From contig CACZSC010000123.1 of assembly GCA_902783755.1 (NCBI GenBank), forward strand, positions 1 to 7,603: a DNA stretch of 7,603 nt, given 5' to 3'. Below the pieces are notes generated by a model. That model was not told the origin of the DNA and ran no database searches. It worked only from the letters and a program-made list of their open reading frames with translations. Source of the stretch: an uncultured Ruminococcus sp. Lineage in GTDB: Bacteria > Bacillota > Clostridia > Oscillospirales > CAG-272. Numbering within the stretch: the stretch's first letter is position 1; every line of letters starts with the position of its first letter. Positions 1 to 7,601 of the stretch are shown here, piece by piece. The translations under genes were made by a program, and so were the position numbers.

Positions 1-6
1 AACGAC

Positions 7-12
7 GGAGGG
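7..12 (+). promoter_or_regulatory. Ribosome-binding site of secA
   Basis: GGAGGG lies 7 bases before the ATG at 20. It is a near-perfect Shine-Dalgarno match and fixes the secA start. Only 19 bases precede the gene, so no promoter can be judged. Confidence 0.85.
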
Positions 13-19
13 ACCGGAT

Positions 20-2770
20 ATGAGTCTTTTAGATAAAATCATAGGCACCTACAGCGAGAGGCAGATCAGGAAGATCACTCCCGTGCTGAAGAGCGTCAAC
101 GCGCTGGCGGAAAGATATTCGCAGATGTCAGACGCCGACATGAGGAAGCAGACGGACATATTCAAGGACAGGCTGGCAAAGGGCGAGAGCCTTGATTCCA
201 TCATGCCGGAGGCCTACGCCTGCGTGAGAGAGGCATCCGACAGGATCCTGGGCAAGAGGCCATTTGACGTGCAGATCCTCGGCGCGGTGCTGCTCCACCA
301 GGGAAGGATCACGGAAATGAAGACCGGTGAAGGAAAGACCATCGTCGCCGTCCTGCCTTCATACCTGAACGCGCTGACGGGAAAAGGCGTACACGTTGTC
401 ACGGTCAATGACTACCTGGCGAGACTAGGATGCGAGGAGATGGGCAGGATCCACGAGTATCTCGGGCTGTCCACCGGGCTTGTGCTCCACGGGCAGACAA
501 GGGCCGAGAAGCAAGCCGCCTACAACAGCGACGTCACCTACGGTACAAACAACGAGTACGGCTTCGACTACCTCAGGGACAACATGGTGCTTTACAGCAG
601 GGACCGCGTGCAGCGGGGCCATGCCTACGCCATAGTGGACGAGGTGGACTCGATCCTCATCGACGAGGCCCGTACGCCTCTCATCATATCCGGCGAGGGC
701 GCCGAGATCGACGCTCTTTATGACATGACAGACAGGTTCGTCAGGGGCCTTTCCAAGTTCGTCATCAAGGAGATGGACAAGCGTGAGGAATACACTGACG
801 TCCAGCAGGACTATATAGTCGACGAGAAGGCGCGGACCACCACGCTGACGGCCCACGGCATCGAGAAGGCAGAAAAATTCTTCGGCATCAACAACTTCGC
901 GGACCCCGAGAACGCCGATATCTCCCATCATGTCTACCAGGCCCTGAAGGCATACGGGATAATGCACAGGGATACCGACTACGTGGTCAAGAACGACGAG
1001 GTGCTCATCGTTGATACGTTCACCGGCCGTATAATGCCCGGAAGAAGATATTCGGACGGCCTGCATCAGGCAATAGAGGCTAAGGAAAGGGTCAAGATCC
1101 AGAAGGAGAACAGGACCATCGCAACGATCACGTTCCAGAACTACTTCAGGATGTACAACAAGCTTTCCGGGATGACCGGTACCGCGCTCTCAGAGGAGAG
1201 CGAGTTCCGCGAGATATACAAGCTGGACGTGGTGGAAGTCCCCACTAACAAGCCCATGATAAGGATCGACCATCCGGACGTGGTGTTCAGGTCCAAGGCC
1301 GCGAAGGACAGGGCTATCATCAACCAGATCAAGGAGTGCCACGAAAAGGGCCAGCCGGTCCTGGTGGGCACGGTATCCATAGACAAATCGGAAGACCTTT
1401 CGAAAAAACTGAAAGCTGCTGGCATCCAGCATACGGTGCTGAACGCAAAGTATCACGAAATGGAAGCTGAGATCGTGGCCCAGGCCGGAAAACTCGGTTC
1501 GGTCACCATATCCACCAACATGGCAGGACGCGGTACCGATATCATGCTCGGAGGGAACGCGGAATATCTGGCGAAAGCCCAGATGAGGAAGGAAGGCTAC
1601 GAGGAGAACCTCATAGCCCTGGCGACAGGTTCTGCACAGAACGTCAGCCAGGAGGTCTTCGACGCGAGAAAGTATTTCAAATCCCTATATGACAAATACC
1701 AGGAGGAGATCAGGCCCGAAGCGAAACAGGTGTGCGATGCCGGCGGTCTCTTCGTGATAGGCACCGAAAGGCACGAGGCACGCCGTATAGACAACCAGCT
1801 GAGAGGCCGTAGCGGACGTCAGGGAGACCCGGGCGAATCCCGCTTCTACCTGTCCTTCGAGGACGATCTTTTGAGACTGTTCGGCTCCGACAGGATGATC
1901 AACCTGGTCGACCGTCTGAGAATGGACGAGGATACCCCCATAGACGCGAAGATCCTGTCAGGCTCCATTGAGAATGCCCAGAAGCACCTGGAGGCCCAGA
2001 ACTTCAACAGACGTAAGAACGTCCTTGCCTATGACGACGTAATGAACCAGCAGAGGAGCCTCATATACAGGGAAAGATCACAGGTTCTGGACAACGCGGA
2101 TCTCAGGGACAAGATCAGATCCATGATAGAAGATACGCTGAACGAGGCCGTGGACACGTTCCTGCATGAGTCCGACACATCCGCATGGGATGTCGAGGGA
2201 CTCAGAGCGAGATATATGGGCCTTCTTACGGCTGACACAGACTTCAGAGACATCTCCGGAGACGCACACGAGCTCAGGGAGAAGATCAGGGAAACTCTCA
2301 GGGAACGTGCGGAGACCCTTTACGCCAAGAAGGAAGAGATATTCGGAGAGCAGATGCGGGAGATCGAACGCATCATCCTGCTACAGAACGTGGACAGGCA
2401 CTGGATGGATCATCTCGAAGCCATGGACGATCTCATGGAGGCTATCGGCCTTCAGTCCTTCGCCCAGAGAGATCCCGTGTCGGAATACCGTATCCAGAGC
2501 GCCGATATGTTTGACGAGATGATCACCAGCATCCGTGACGACACTGCCAGAATGGTGATGTCGGTGATGCCGAAACCCAGGGACGAGATGAAGAGAGTCC
2601 AGGTGGTGAAGGTCGTTTCCGAAGGCGGCGGTTCCGCGGAACCTCAGAAGAAAAAGCCCGTAGTGAACAAAGTGCCGAAAGTAGGAAGAAACGATCCCTG
2701 CCCCTGCGGCAGCGGAAAGAAATACAAGAAATGCCACGGAGCCAACCAGGCGTCCGATGACGGGGAATAA
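20..2770 (+). CDS. secA: Preprotein translocase subunit SecA
   Basis: This is the cytosolic ATPase that binds the SecYEG channel and drives unfolded preproteins across the membrane. Motifs seen: Walker A MKTGEGKT (residues 100-107), Walker B/DEAD-type DEVD (207-210) and [12 protein letters not shown] (214-225) in the first nucleotide-binding domain. The preprotein cross-linking domain spans roughly 226-375. The second nucleotide-binding domain carries [10 protein letters not shown] (499-508) and the arginine-finger motif [13 protein letters not shown] (593-605). The helical scaffold/two-helix-finger region includes [19 protein letters not shown] (794-812). The C-terminal zinc finger has Cys894, Cys896, Cys905 and His906, which bind phospholipid and SecB-type partners in the family. 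Its 916 residues are a normal full length. About 60 residues (roughly 513-573) are inserted between GTDIMLGG and [13 protein letters not shown], the VAR subdomain position, which B. subtilis SecA lacks. The ATG at 20 has GGAGGG at 7-12, giving a good spacing of 7. The promoter lies outside the window. Identification is essentially certain. Confidence 0.98.
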   Translation: MSLLDKIIGTYSERQIRKITPVLKSVNALAERYSQMSDADMRKQTDIFKDRLAKGESLDSIMPEAYACVREASDRILGKRPFDVQILGAVLLHQGRITEMKTGEGKTIVAVLPSYLNALTGKGVHVVTVNDYLARLGCEEMGRIHEYLGLSTGLVLHGQTRAEKQAAYNSDVTYGTNNEYGFDYLRDNMVLYSRDRVQRGHAYAIVDEVDSILIDEARTPLIISGEGAEIDALYDMTDRFVRGLSKFVIKEMDKREEYTDVQQDYIVDEKARTTTLTAHGIEKAEKFFGINNFADPENADISHHVYQALKAYGIMHRDTDYVVKNDEVLIVDTFTGRIMPGRRYSDGLHQAIEAKERVKIQKENRTIATITFQNYFRMYNKLSGMTGTALSEESEFREIYKLDVVEVPTNKPMIRIDHPDVVFRSKAAKDRAIINQIKECHEKGQPVLVGTVSIDKSEDLSKKLKAAGIQHTVLNAKYHEMEAEIVAQAGKLGSVTISTNMAGRGTDIMLGGNAEYLAKAQMRKEGYEENLIALATGSAQNVSQEVFDARKYFKSLYDKYQEEIRPEAKQVCDAGGLFVIGTERHEARRIDNQLRGRSGRQGDPGESRFYLSFEDDLLRLFGSDRMINLVDRLRMDEDTPIDAKILSGSIENAQKHLEAQNFNRRKNVLAYDDVMNQQRSLIYRERSQVLDNADLRDKIRSMIEDTLNEAVDTFLHESDTSAWDVEGLRARYMGLLTADTDFRDISGDAHELREKIRETLRERAETLYAKKEEIFGEQMREIERIILLQNVDRHWMDHLEAMDDLMEAIGLQSFAQRDPVSEYRIQSADMFDEMITSIRDDTARMVMSVMPKPRDEMKRVQVVKVVSEGGGSAEPQKKKPVVNKVPKVGRNDPCPCGSGKKYKKCHGANQASDDGE

Positions 2771-2776
2771 CAGGCG

Positions 2777-3496
2777 ATGGGATTCGGCATACTGATCTTC
2801 GGATATTTTCTGGCCTTCTTCTTTACGATCCTGCCCCAGTATTTCTTCGCGGACATAATCGGGGCTGCGGTCATGATCGTGGCTTTCTCTAAGCTGAAGG
2901 CGTACAACAGATATTTCATCCGTTCCATCATTTTCTGCGGCCTGTTCGCGCTCGCATGCGCCGTTACCGCGCTTTCCTTGATCTTCAGGTGGTATGAGGT
3001 CGGATCCGTCCTTGACATAGCCGTCAAGTATGTGAGATACATATCGGCCTGCCTCATGATGGTCACGGTGTTCCTCGGCATAATCGGCCTTTCGGAACAG
3101 GCCGGTGCGTCGGGCCTCGTCATAAGGGCGAAGCGCAACCTGGTACTGACCGTGATTCTTTACGTGATTATGCTGGCTTACGTCCCGCTCAGCTCGTATC
3201 TGCAGGGGGAATGGGCCTCATACGTGATGGTGGGCATATACGTGTACGGGGCTGTGGTCCTGTTCCTGAACCTGTTCCTGTTCTACAGCTGTTTCGGAAA
3301 GCTGTGCGACGAGGACGAACAGGAGGAGGAAGTCAAGAGATCCAGATTCAAGATAGTCAACAAACTCAACGACAAGTTCGACGAGATACAGAAAAACAAG
3401 GAAAACTACCGCAATGAATCCATGAGGCTCGCCATAGAGGAGGCCGACAGGAGAGCGGCAAACAAGAAGAAAAAGAAGAAAAAGGGCAAAAAATGA
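2777..3496 (+). CDS. Six-segment membrane protein with polylysine tail
   Basis: I do not recognise a named family. The 239-residue protein has about six hydrophobic segments (roughly 3-19, 23-38, 47-69, 79-104, 120-140 and 147-172). A hydrophilic tail (about 173-239) follows, first acidic (CDEDEQEEE, 177-185), then mixed-charge and probably helical. It ends in seven lysines (230-236), Gly and two more lysines. By the positive-inside rule the tail is probably cytoplasmic. No cleavable signal peptide or catalytic motif is visible. It starts 6 bases after the secA stop, with GGGGA (2762-2766) inside the secA end as a likely ribosome-binding site, so it should be co-expressed with secA. Its stop overlaps the next gene's start (ATGA). 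A short motif, D-I-I-G at 26-29, lies at the same place as D-A-I-G in the next protein, so the two may be distant relatives. A role alongside Sec is suggested only by position. Confidence 0.88.
   Translation: MGFGILIFGYFLAFFFTILPQYFFADIIGAAVMIVAFSKLKAYNRYFIRSIIFCGLFALACAVTALSLIFRWYEVGSVLDIAVKYVRYISACLMMVTVFLGIIGLSEQAGASGLVIRAKRNLVLTVILYVIMLAYVPLSSYLQGEWASYVMVGIYVYGAVVLFLNLFLFYSCFGKLCDEDEQEEEVKRSRFKIVNKLNDKFDEIQKNKENYRNESMRLAIEEADRRAANKKKKKKKGKK
3481..3496 (+). promoter_or_regulatory. Coupled stop/start (ATGA) with RBS and A6 run
   Basis: AAAGGG (3481-3486) is a ribosome-binding site with six bases before the ATG at 3493. That ATG shares ATGA with the TGA stop (3494-3496) of the upstream gene, a layout typical of termination-reinitiation. 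The run of six A (3488-3493) forms the last two in-frame AAA codons before that stop. A minus-one slip there would join the two reading frames. Confidence 0.75.
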
Positions 3497-4839
3497 TAAG
3501 AATCGCGTTGTTGGTCATAGGCCTGCTGTGTCTGGCAAACCCGGTGATCAGAGTCGTGGATGTGGTCCCCGACGCCATCGGGTGTTTCCTGATCTGCCTG
3601 GCCCTGCTGAAACCGTCATGCTACACGGGAAGACTGGAAAAGGCTAAGAACCAGTTCTTCAGACTGGGGCTGGTGGAGTGCGCCAAGCTTCTTGCCATAG
3701 TCATCCAGGTCAAGGCGACGGATACCACGACACCGCTGCTCCTCGCCACGGTATTCGGGATAATCGAGATAATCATGTTCATACCCGCAGCGGTGAACCT
3801 GTTCGACGGGATACCTGACTGCACCAACGGACATTTCAGCCCGGCAGGCAAAAGGAGCGTCAAAGCGGACAGCTTTGCCAGAGTCAAGGTCTACGTCATC
3901 ATATTCTACATCGTAAGGGTAGTGATGACGGTGCTTCCGGAACTGACGGAACTTGAGATGTTCGAACACTACGGATCGGTGGTAGAGGGCGCCAGGAGCC
4001 TAAGCTCCTTCAAGCCTCTTCTGTACCTTCTGACGGTATCGGTCGTCGTCGTAATGGCGCTCGTGTATATCGTGCTTATCCTCGTGCTGTTCATAAGGCT
4101 GAAAAGAGACAAGGTCTTCGCCAAGACCCTGGAGGACAGGTACACGGACGAGATACTTCCGAAGAAGACCTACCTCGTGTCAAAGAGAATGAACGTGGCC
4201 ATGATCCTGATGATAGCGGCCGCCGTATCATCCACCACCCTTATTTTCGACAACATCAACGTGACTGTGTCTGCGCTGGCGGCCATGTTCGTGATCGGCT
4301 CCGCCGCAGCGGCTTCAAAATACAACAGGAAGATCCTGGCCGTGGCACCTGCGGCCCTGGCAAGCGGAGTCCTGTCGGTCTTCGGGCTCATCAGGATGAT
4401 AAGGTTCTACGACGACTACGGCTTCTCCTTCATAGGGAGGAACGAGACTGCCACGGCGGTATATTACTTCAACGTGGGCATCGTTACGGCAGAAAAGGCC
4501 CTGATGCTCCTGGTGTTCCTCATGATGACCGTGTTCCTGTACAGGATGGTCTCTGGGCATATAAAGAAATTCCTGTATGCCACAGACCGTGTTGCTGTCA
4601 TCGACAAAGAGAGGAGACACAGGGAGGAGATGCAGTTCGTAAGGCCCAGGTTCATCATATTCGGCATACTTACGGTCGTCAAATTCCTGAGCGACATCAT
4701 ATACTACTACGTGGTCACCACATTCGACATGGCCGTTTTCGTATGCATAGCGATATCGGTCATATACGCGGTATATTCAATTTACGCCCTGTATTCCGTG
4801 AACGACAGGGTATATATAAACGAGATCAGGATGTCATGA
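3493..4839 (+). CDS. Polytopic membrane protein of unknown function
   Basis: I do not recognise a named family. The 448-residue protein is strongly hydrophobic, with about ten to twelve likely membrane segments (roughly 2-15, 24-39, 79-105, 131-149, 173-202, 233-252, 257-273, 280-302, 322-350, 386-409 and 411-435). Charged loops lie between, notably 202-232 and 353-385, the latter with an Arg/Lys/Glu-rich stretch near 371-379. No ATPase, protease or transporter signature is visible. The N-terminal pattern NP...VVDVVPDAIGCFLICLAL (16-38) resembles one I associate with uncharacterised clostridial membrane proteins, from memory and unchecked. Its start overlaps the upstream stop, so translation is probably coupled and the two products may act together. 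Its stop lies inside a possible terminator hairpin. Being just upstream of scfB, it occupies the place where the SCIFF precursor gene is normally found. That makes a role linked to the maturase conceivable but unproven. Confidence 0.88.
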   Translation: MIRIALLVIGLLCLANPVIRVVDVVPDAIGCFLICLALLKPSCYTGRLEKAKNQFFRLGLVECAKLLAIVIQVKATDTTTPLLLATVFGIIEIIMFIPAAVNLFDGIPDCTNGHFSPAGKRSVKADSFARVKVYVIIFYIVRVVMTVLPELTELEMFEHYGSVVEGARSLSSFKPLLYLLTVSVVVVMALVYIVLILVLFIRLKRDKVFAKTLEDRYTDEILPKKTYLVSKRMNVAMILMIAAAVSSTTLIFDNINVTVSALAAMFVIGSAAAASKYNRKILAVAPAALASGVLSVFGLIRMIRFYDDYGFSFIGRNETATAVYYFNVGIVTAEKALMLLVFLMMTVFLYRMVSGHIKKFLYATDRVAVIDKERRHREEMQFVRPRFIIFGILTVVKFLSDIIYYYVVTTFDMAVFVCIAISVIYAVYSIYALYSVNDRVYINEIRMS

Positions 4840-4850
4840 TCCTGATTTTT
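4825..4850 (+). terminator. Possible intrinsic terminator around a stop codon
   Basis: A perfect 8-base inverted repeat, ATCAGGAT (4825-4832) and ATCCTGAT (4839-4846), encloses the six-base loop GTCATG and runs into five T (4846-4850). The stem has only three G/C pairs, so it is weak. It could extend slightly with a G-U and an A-U pair. The stop codon of the upstream gene (4837-4839) spans loop and right arm, so a ribosome finishing that gene would cover the left arm and may block folding. CATGATC occurs at 4835-4841 and again at 4860-4866, just before the scfB ribosome-binding site, which allows an alternative pairing. It may terminate partially or attenuate rather than stop fully. Confidence 0.42.
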
Positions 4851-4866
4851 CGTATCTTGCATGATC

Positions 4867-4871
4867 GGGAG
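4867..4871 (+). promoter_or_regulatory. Ribosome-binding site of scfB
   Basis: GGGAG lies five bases before the ATG at 4877 and supports that start. The 37 bases between the upstream stop and this gene hold no open frame and no convincing promoter. TATCTT at 4853-4858 could be a -10 element but has no matching -35. Confidence 0.75.
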
Positions 4872-4876
4872 AAAAT

Positions 4877-6277
4877 ATGGTTCATCAGTTTCAGCTAGAC
4901 GGGTACAACATAGTGATAGACGTGGCGTCCGGTTCCGTCCATGCAGTGGACAAGGCTGCCTACGATGTCATTTCGATGTATGAGGAGTATCCGAAAAAGG
5001 AAATACTGAGAAAGCTTTCGAGGAGAAAGTACGGAGAAAGGAAACTCGACAGGTCGGAGCTCGAGGAGTGCTATGACCAGGTGACGGAACTCAGGGATGC
5101 GGGAAAACTGTTTTCCGAGGACAGTTATGCGTCTCTGGCAGGCGAGCTGAAGAAGCGCACGTCCGGCGTCGTGAAGGCGCTGTGCCTCCACGTGGCCCAC
5201 ACCTGCAACCTGAACTGCTCGTACTGCTTCGCCAGCCAGGGGAAGTATCACGGTGAGCGGGCCCTTATGACCACGGAAGTGGGCAGGAGGGCGATAGATT
5301 TTCTGATCGAGAATTCCGGCAGCAGACGGAACCTGGAAGTGGACTTTTTCGGCGGTGAGCCTCTCATGAACTTCGACATGGTGAAGGATACCGTGGCCTA
5401 CGCCAGGGAGCAGGAGAAGAAATACAACAAGAACTTCCGATTCACCCTTACCACCAACGGGCTTCTGATAGATGATGACGTAATAGACTTTGCCAACAGG
5501 GAGTGCAGCAACGTGGTGCTGAGCCTTGACGGACGTAAGGAAGTCCACGACAGGTTCAGGGTGGATTACGCCGGGAACGGCAGCTGGGACAGGATAGTCC
5601 CGAAGTTCCGAAAAATGGTCGAGGCTAGGAACGGGAAGTCCTATTACATGCGCGGGACTTTCACCCATAACAATCCGGATTTCCTGGAAGATATAAAGGT
5701 GATGCTGGACCTGGGATTCAGGGAACTGAGCATGGAACCGGTAGTCTGTGCCGATGACGATCCCATGAAGCTTACGGAAGAGGATCTGCCGGTCGTGCTC
5801 AGGCAGTACGAGGATCTTGCGCGTCTCATGAAGAAGAAAAAGGCGGAGGGCGATCCCTTCACCTTCTATCACTACATGCTCGATCTTACGGGCGGGCCAT
5901 GCATATACAAGCGCATCTCCGGCTGCGGCTCCGGTACTGAATACATGGCGGTGACGCCATGGGGCGACCTTTATCCCTGCCATCAGTTCGTGGGTGAGGA
6001 AAAGTTCAGACTGGGCGATATCTGGAACGGAGTGACAAATCACGAGGTTCAGGATGAGTTCGAGTCCTGCAACCTGTACGAAAGGGAAGAGTGCAGGAAC
6101 TGCTGGGCCCGTCTCTACTGTTCAGGCGGTTGTGCGGCGAACGCATATCATTCAACAGGCAGCGTGAAGGGCATCTACGAATACGGATGCAGACTGTTCA
6201 GAAAAAGGATGGAATGCGCGCTGATGCTTGCGGTGGACGATATTGTAGGGAATGAAGATGAAGACTCCGATTTGTGA
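4877..6277 (+). CDS. scfB: SCIFF peptide maturase (radical SAM/SPASM)
   Basis: The family (CteB and relatives) installs a Cys-to-Thr thioether bridge in the small ribosomal peptide SCIFF ('six cysteines in forty-five residues'), using S-adenosylmethionine and a radical. The N-terminal ~90 residues (MVHQFQLDGYNIVIDVASGS onward) match the peptide-binding RRE domain. The radical SAM cluster motif is CNLNCSYC, with Cys110, Cys114 and Cys117, followed by FASQGKYHGERALM. GGEP (159-162) is the SAM amino-group motif. The C-terminal SPASM domain fits C-x12-G-x4-C (Cys350, Gly363, Cys368), then C-x2-C-x5-C-x3-C (Cys406, 409, 415, 419) and Cys438, for two auxiliary 4Fe-4S clusters. All expected ligands are present and 466 residues is usual, so it should be active in an anaerobic cytoplasm. 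The precursor gene scfA, usually directly upstream, is not here. The end overlaps the next gene by 20 bases. Family assignment is very secure. Confidence 0.95.
   Translation: MVHQFQLDGYNIVIDVASGSVHAVDKAAYDVISMYEEYPKKEILRKLSRRKYGERKLDRSELEECYDQVTELRDAGKLFSEDSYASLAGELKKRTSGVVKALCLHVAHTCNLNCSYCFASQGKYHGERALMTTEVGRRAIDFLIENSGSRRNLEVDFFGGEPLMNFDMVKDTVAYAREQEKKYNKNFRFTLTTNGLLIDDDVIDFANRECSNVVLSLDGRKEVHDRFRVDYAGNGSWDRIVPKFRKMVEARNGKSYYMRGTFTHNNPDFLEDIKVMLDLGFRELSMEPVVCADDDPMKLTEEDLPVVLRQYEDLARLMKKKKAEGDPFTFYHYMLDLTGGPCIYKRISGCGSGTEYMAVTPWGDLYPCHQFVGEEKFRLGDIWNGVTNHEVQDEFESCNLYEREECRNCWARLYCSGGCAANAYHSTGSVKGIYEYGCRLFRKRMECALMLAVDDIVGNEDEDSDL
6247..6251 (+). promoter_or_regulatory. Ribosome-binding site deciding the decarboxylase start
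   Basis: AGGGA, inside the end of scfB, lies six bases before the ATG at 6258 but touches the alternative ATG at 6252. The later start is therefore favoured. The two differ by two residues (Met-Lys). Confidence 0.6.
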
Positions 6278-7601
6278 TTTCGTAAAGAAGTACTCCGGGG
6301 AAAACAGCATAAGGCTCCACATGCCCGGGCATAAGGGCAAGGGGATCTTCGGAGAGCTTGACATCACCGAGATACCCGGGGCGGACGATCTGTCATGTCC
6401 TGCCGGCATCATCGCAGAAAGCGAGAAAAACGCCGGAAGGATCTTCGGGGCAAGGACCCTTTATTCCACAGAAGGCTCCTCGCTGTGCATAAGAGCCATG
6501 CTTTTTCTGGCTGCCCTCATGGCGCGCGAACAGGGCAAAAGCCCTCTTGTGATCTCTCCCCGGAACGCCCACAAATCGTTCATAACGGCCTGCGGCCTCC
6601 TGGATATCCCCGTCGGATGGGTCTATCCCGAAGACGGGGACAGAAACTGGTACATAACCGGCGGCTATAACGCGGAAAGCATCAGAAAAGCGCTTGAATC
6701 TAATCCAGGCTGCACCGCGGTGTATATAACATCTCCCGATTACCTAGGGAACGTGGCTGACATAAGGGCCATATCCGGGATATGCCGGGAGCACGGGGCC
6801 CTTCTGCTCGTTGACAACGCCCACGGGGCTTATCTGAAGTTTTTCGGCATGCATCCCGTGGATCTCGGGGCGGACATGTGCTGCGACTCGGCCCACAAGA
6901 CCCTGCCGGTGATCACGGGAGGGGCGTATCTCCATATATCGGAGAACGCGCCGGCAATGCTCAGGGATTCCGCCAGACAGGCCATGAACATGTTTTCCAC
7001 CACCAGTCCCTCATACCTGATACTGCAGTCTCTCGATGAGGCGAACCGGACGGTGAGTTCGCAGGGATACGCACAAAGGCTGCGGTCCGTGGCAGGCTCT
7101 GTGGAAGATGCCCGGGCAGAACTGAGGTCTCTCGGGATGATACCGGTCCGGAGAGGGACGGAGGAGCCCCTCAAGCTCACGCTGGAACCGGGGCGGTGCG
7201 GCCATACCGGAAACGGGATGGCTGACCTTCTGAGAAAAAACGGCATAGTGTGTGAATTCTCCGACCGGGACAGCTGCGTCATGATGTTTTCGGCTTCAAA
7301 TTCCGTCCGGGACGCGGGAAAGGTGCTGAACGTGATCAAGAGAGCAGACCGGCTGCCTCCTATGGTCGGCGGACCGGATGGGTTCTCGGCGCCGGAGAAG
7401 AGGATGAGCCTCAGGGAGGCACTGACATCTCCCTTCGAGATCATCGGGACAGGTGAGGAAGCCATGGGACGGGTAGTGGCTTTCCCGTCGGTTAGCTGTC
7501 CTCCAGCAGTTTCCGTGGCGGTCCCCGGTGAAGTCATAGATGAGTTCACCGTATCCTGCCTCAGGTATTATTCGATAGAAAAAATAAGCGTAGTTAAATA
7601 A
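6258..7601 (+). CDS. Orn/Lys/Arg decarboxylase-family PLP enzyme
   Basis: This is a fold-type I pyridoxal-phosphate enzyme of the lysine/ornithine/arginine decarboxylase major-domain family, which makes cadaverine, putrescine or agmatine. Numbered from the ATG at 6258, it shows the family opening RLHMPGHKG (19-27), TEGSS (71-75) for phosphate binding, and His105 in RNAHKS for ring stacking. Asp186 and His189 in VDNAHGAY contact the cofactor. The cofactor lysine is Lys214 in DSAHKTLP (210-217). TTSPSYL follows, and PPAVSVAVPGE marks the C-terminal domain. At 447 residues it lacks the N-terminal wing domain of the ~700-residue inducible enterobacterial enzymes and is a little shorter than B. 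subtilis YaaO/SpeA (~480-490). Substrate cannot be read from sequence, and some relatives are annotated only as aminotransferase-like. It overlaps scfB by 20 bases, so it is probably translated from the same message. Arginine codon use differs from secA (about eleven CGG and no CGT). Downstream context is outside the window. Confidence 0.85.
   Translation: MKTPICDFVKKYSGENSIRLHMPGHKGKGIFGELDITEIPGADDLSCPAGIIAESEKNAGRIFGARTLYSTEGSSLCIRAMLFLAALMAREQGKSPLVISPRNAHKSFITACGLLDIPVGWVYPEDGDRNWYITGGYNAESIRKALESNPGCTAVYITSPDYLGNVADIRAISGICREHGALLLVDNAHGAYLKFFGMHPVDLGADMCCDSAHKTLPVITGGAYLHISENAPAMLRDSARQAMNMFSTTSPSYLILQSLDEANRTVSSQGYAQRLRSVAGSVEDARAELRSLGMIPVRRGTEEPLKLTLEPGRCGHTGNGMADLLRKNGIVCEFSDRDSCVMMFSASNSVRDAGKVLNVIKRADRLPPMVGGPDGFSAPEKRMSLREALTSPFEIIGTGEEAMGRVVAFPSVSCPPAVSVAVPGEVIDEFTVSCLRYYSIEKISVVK

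Noticed and set aside
430..723. Sense-strand open frame in another phase within secA
   Set aside because: Arg-rich, low-complexity translation with no motif. The overlapping SecA frame is intact and conserved.
425..1066. Antisense open frame of 213 codons opposite secA
   Set aside because: It lies entirely within the conserved secA ATPase region, shows no domain, and is a by-product of secA codon use.
2644..3138. Antisense open frame crossing the secA/membrane-gene junction
   Set aside because: It overlaps the SecA zinc finger and the membrane gene start, has no ribosome-binding site I can see, and no recognisable domain.
4840..4876. Possible hidden SCIFF precursor or dedicated promoter in the gap
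   Set aside because: Thirty-seven bases are too few for the precursor. The only -10-like element (TATCTT, 4853-4858) has no -35 at proper spacing.
4895..6043. Long antisense open frame of 382 codons opposite scfB
   Set aside because: The sense strand encodes a fully conserved radical SAM enzyme across the same bases. The antisense product is His/Val/Leu-rich with no recognisable domain. Such frames arise easily in moderately GC-rich genes.
6252..6257. Alternative earlier start for the decarboxylase at 6252
   Set aside because: The Shine-Dalgarno AGGGA directly abuts this ATG, leaving no spacer. The ATG at 6258 has a normal six-base spacing. The difference is two residues.
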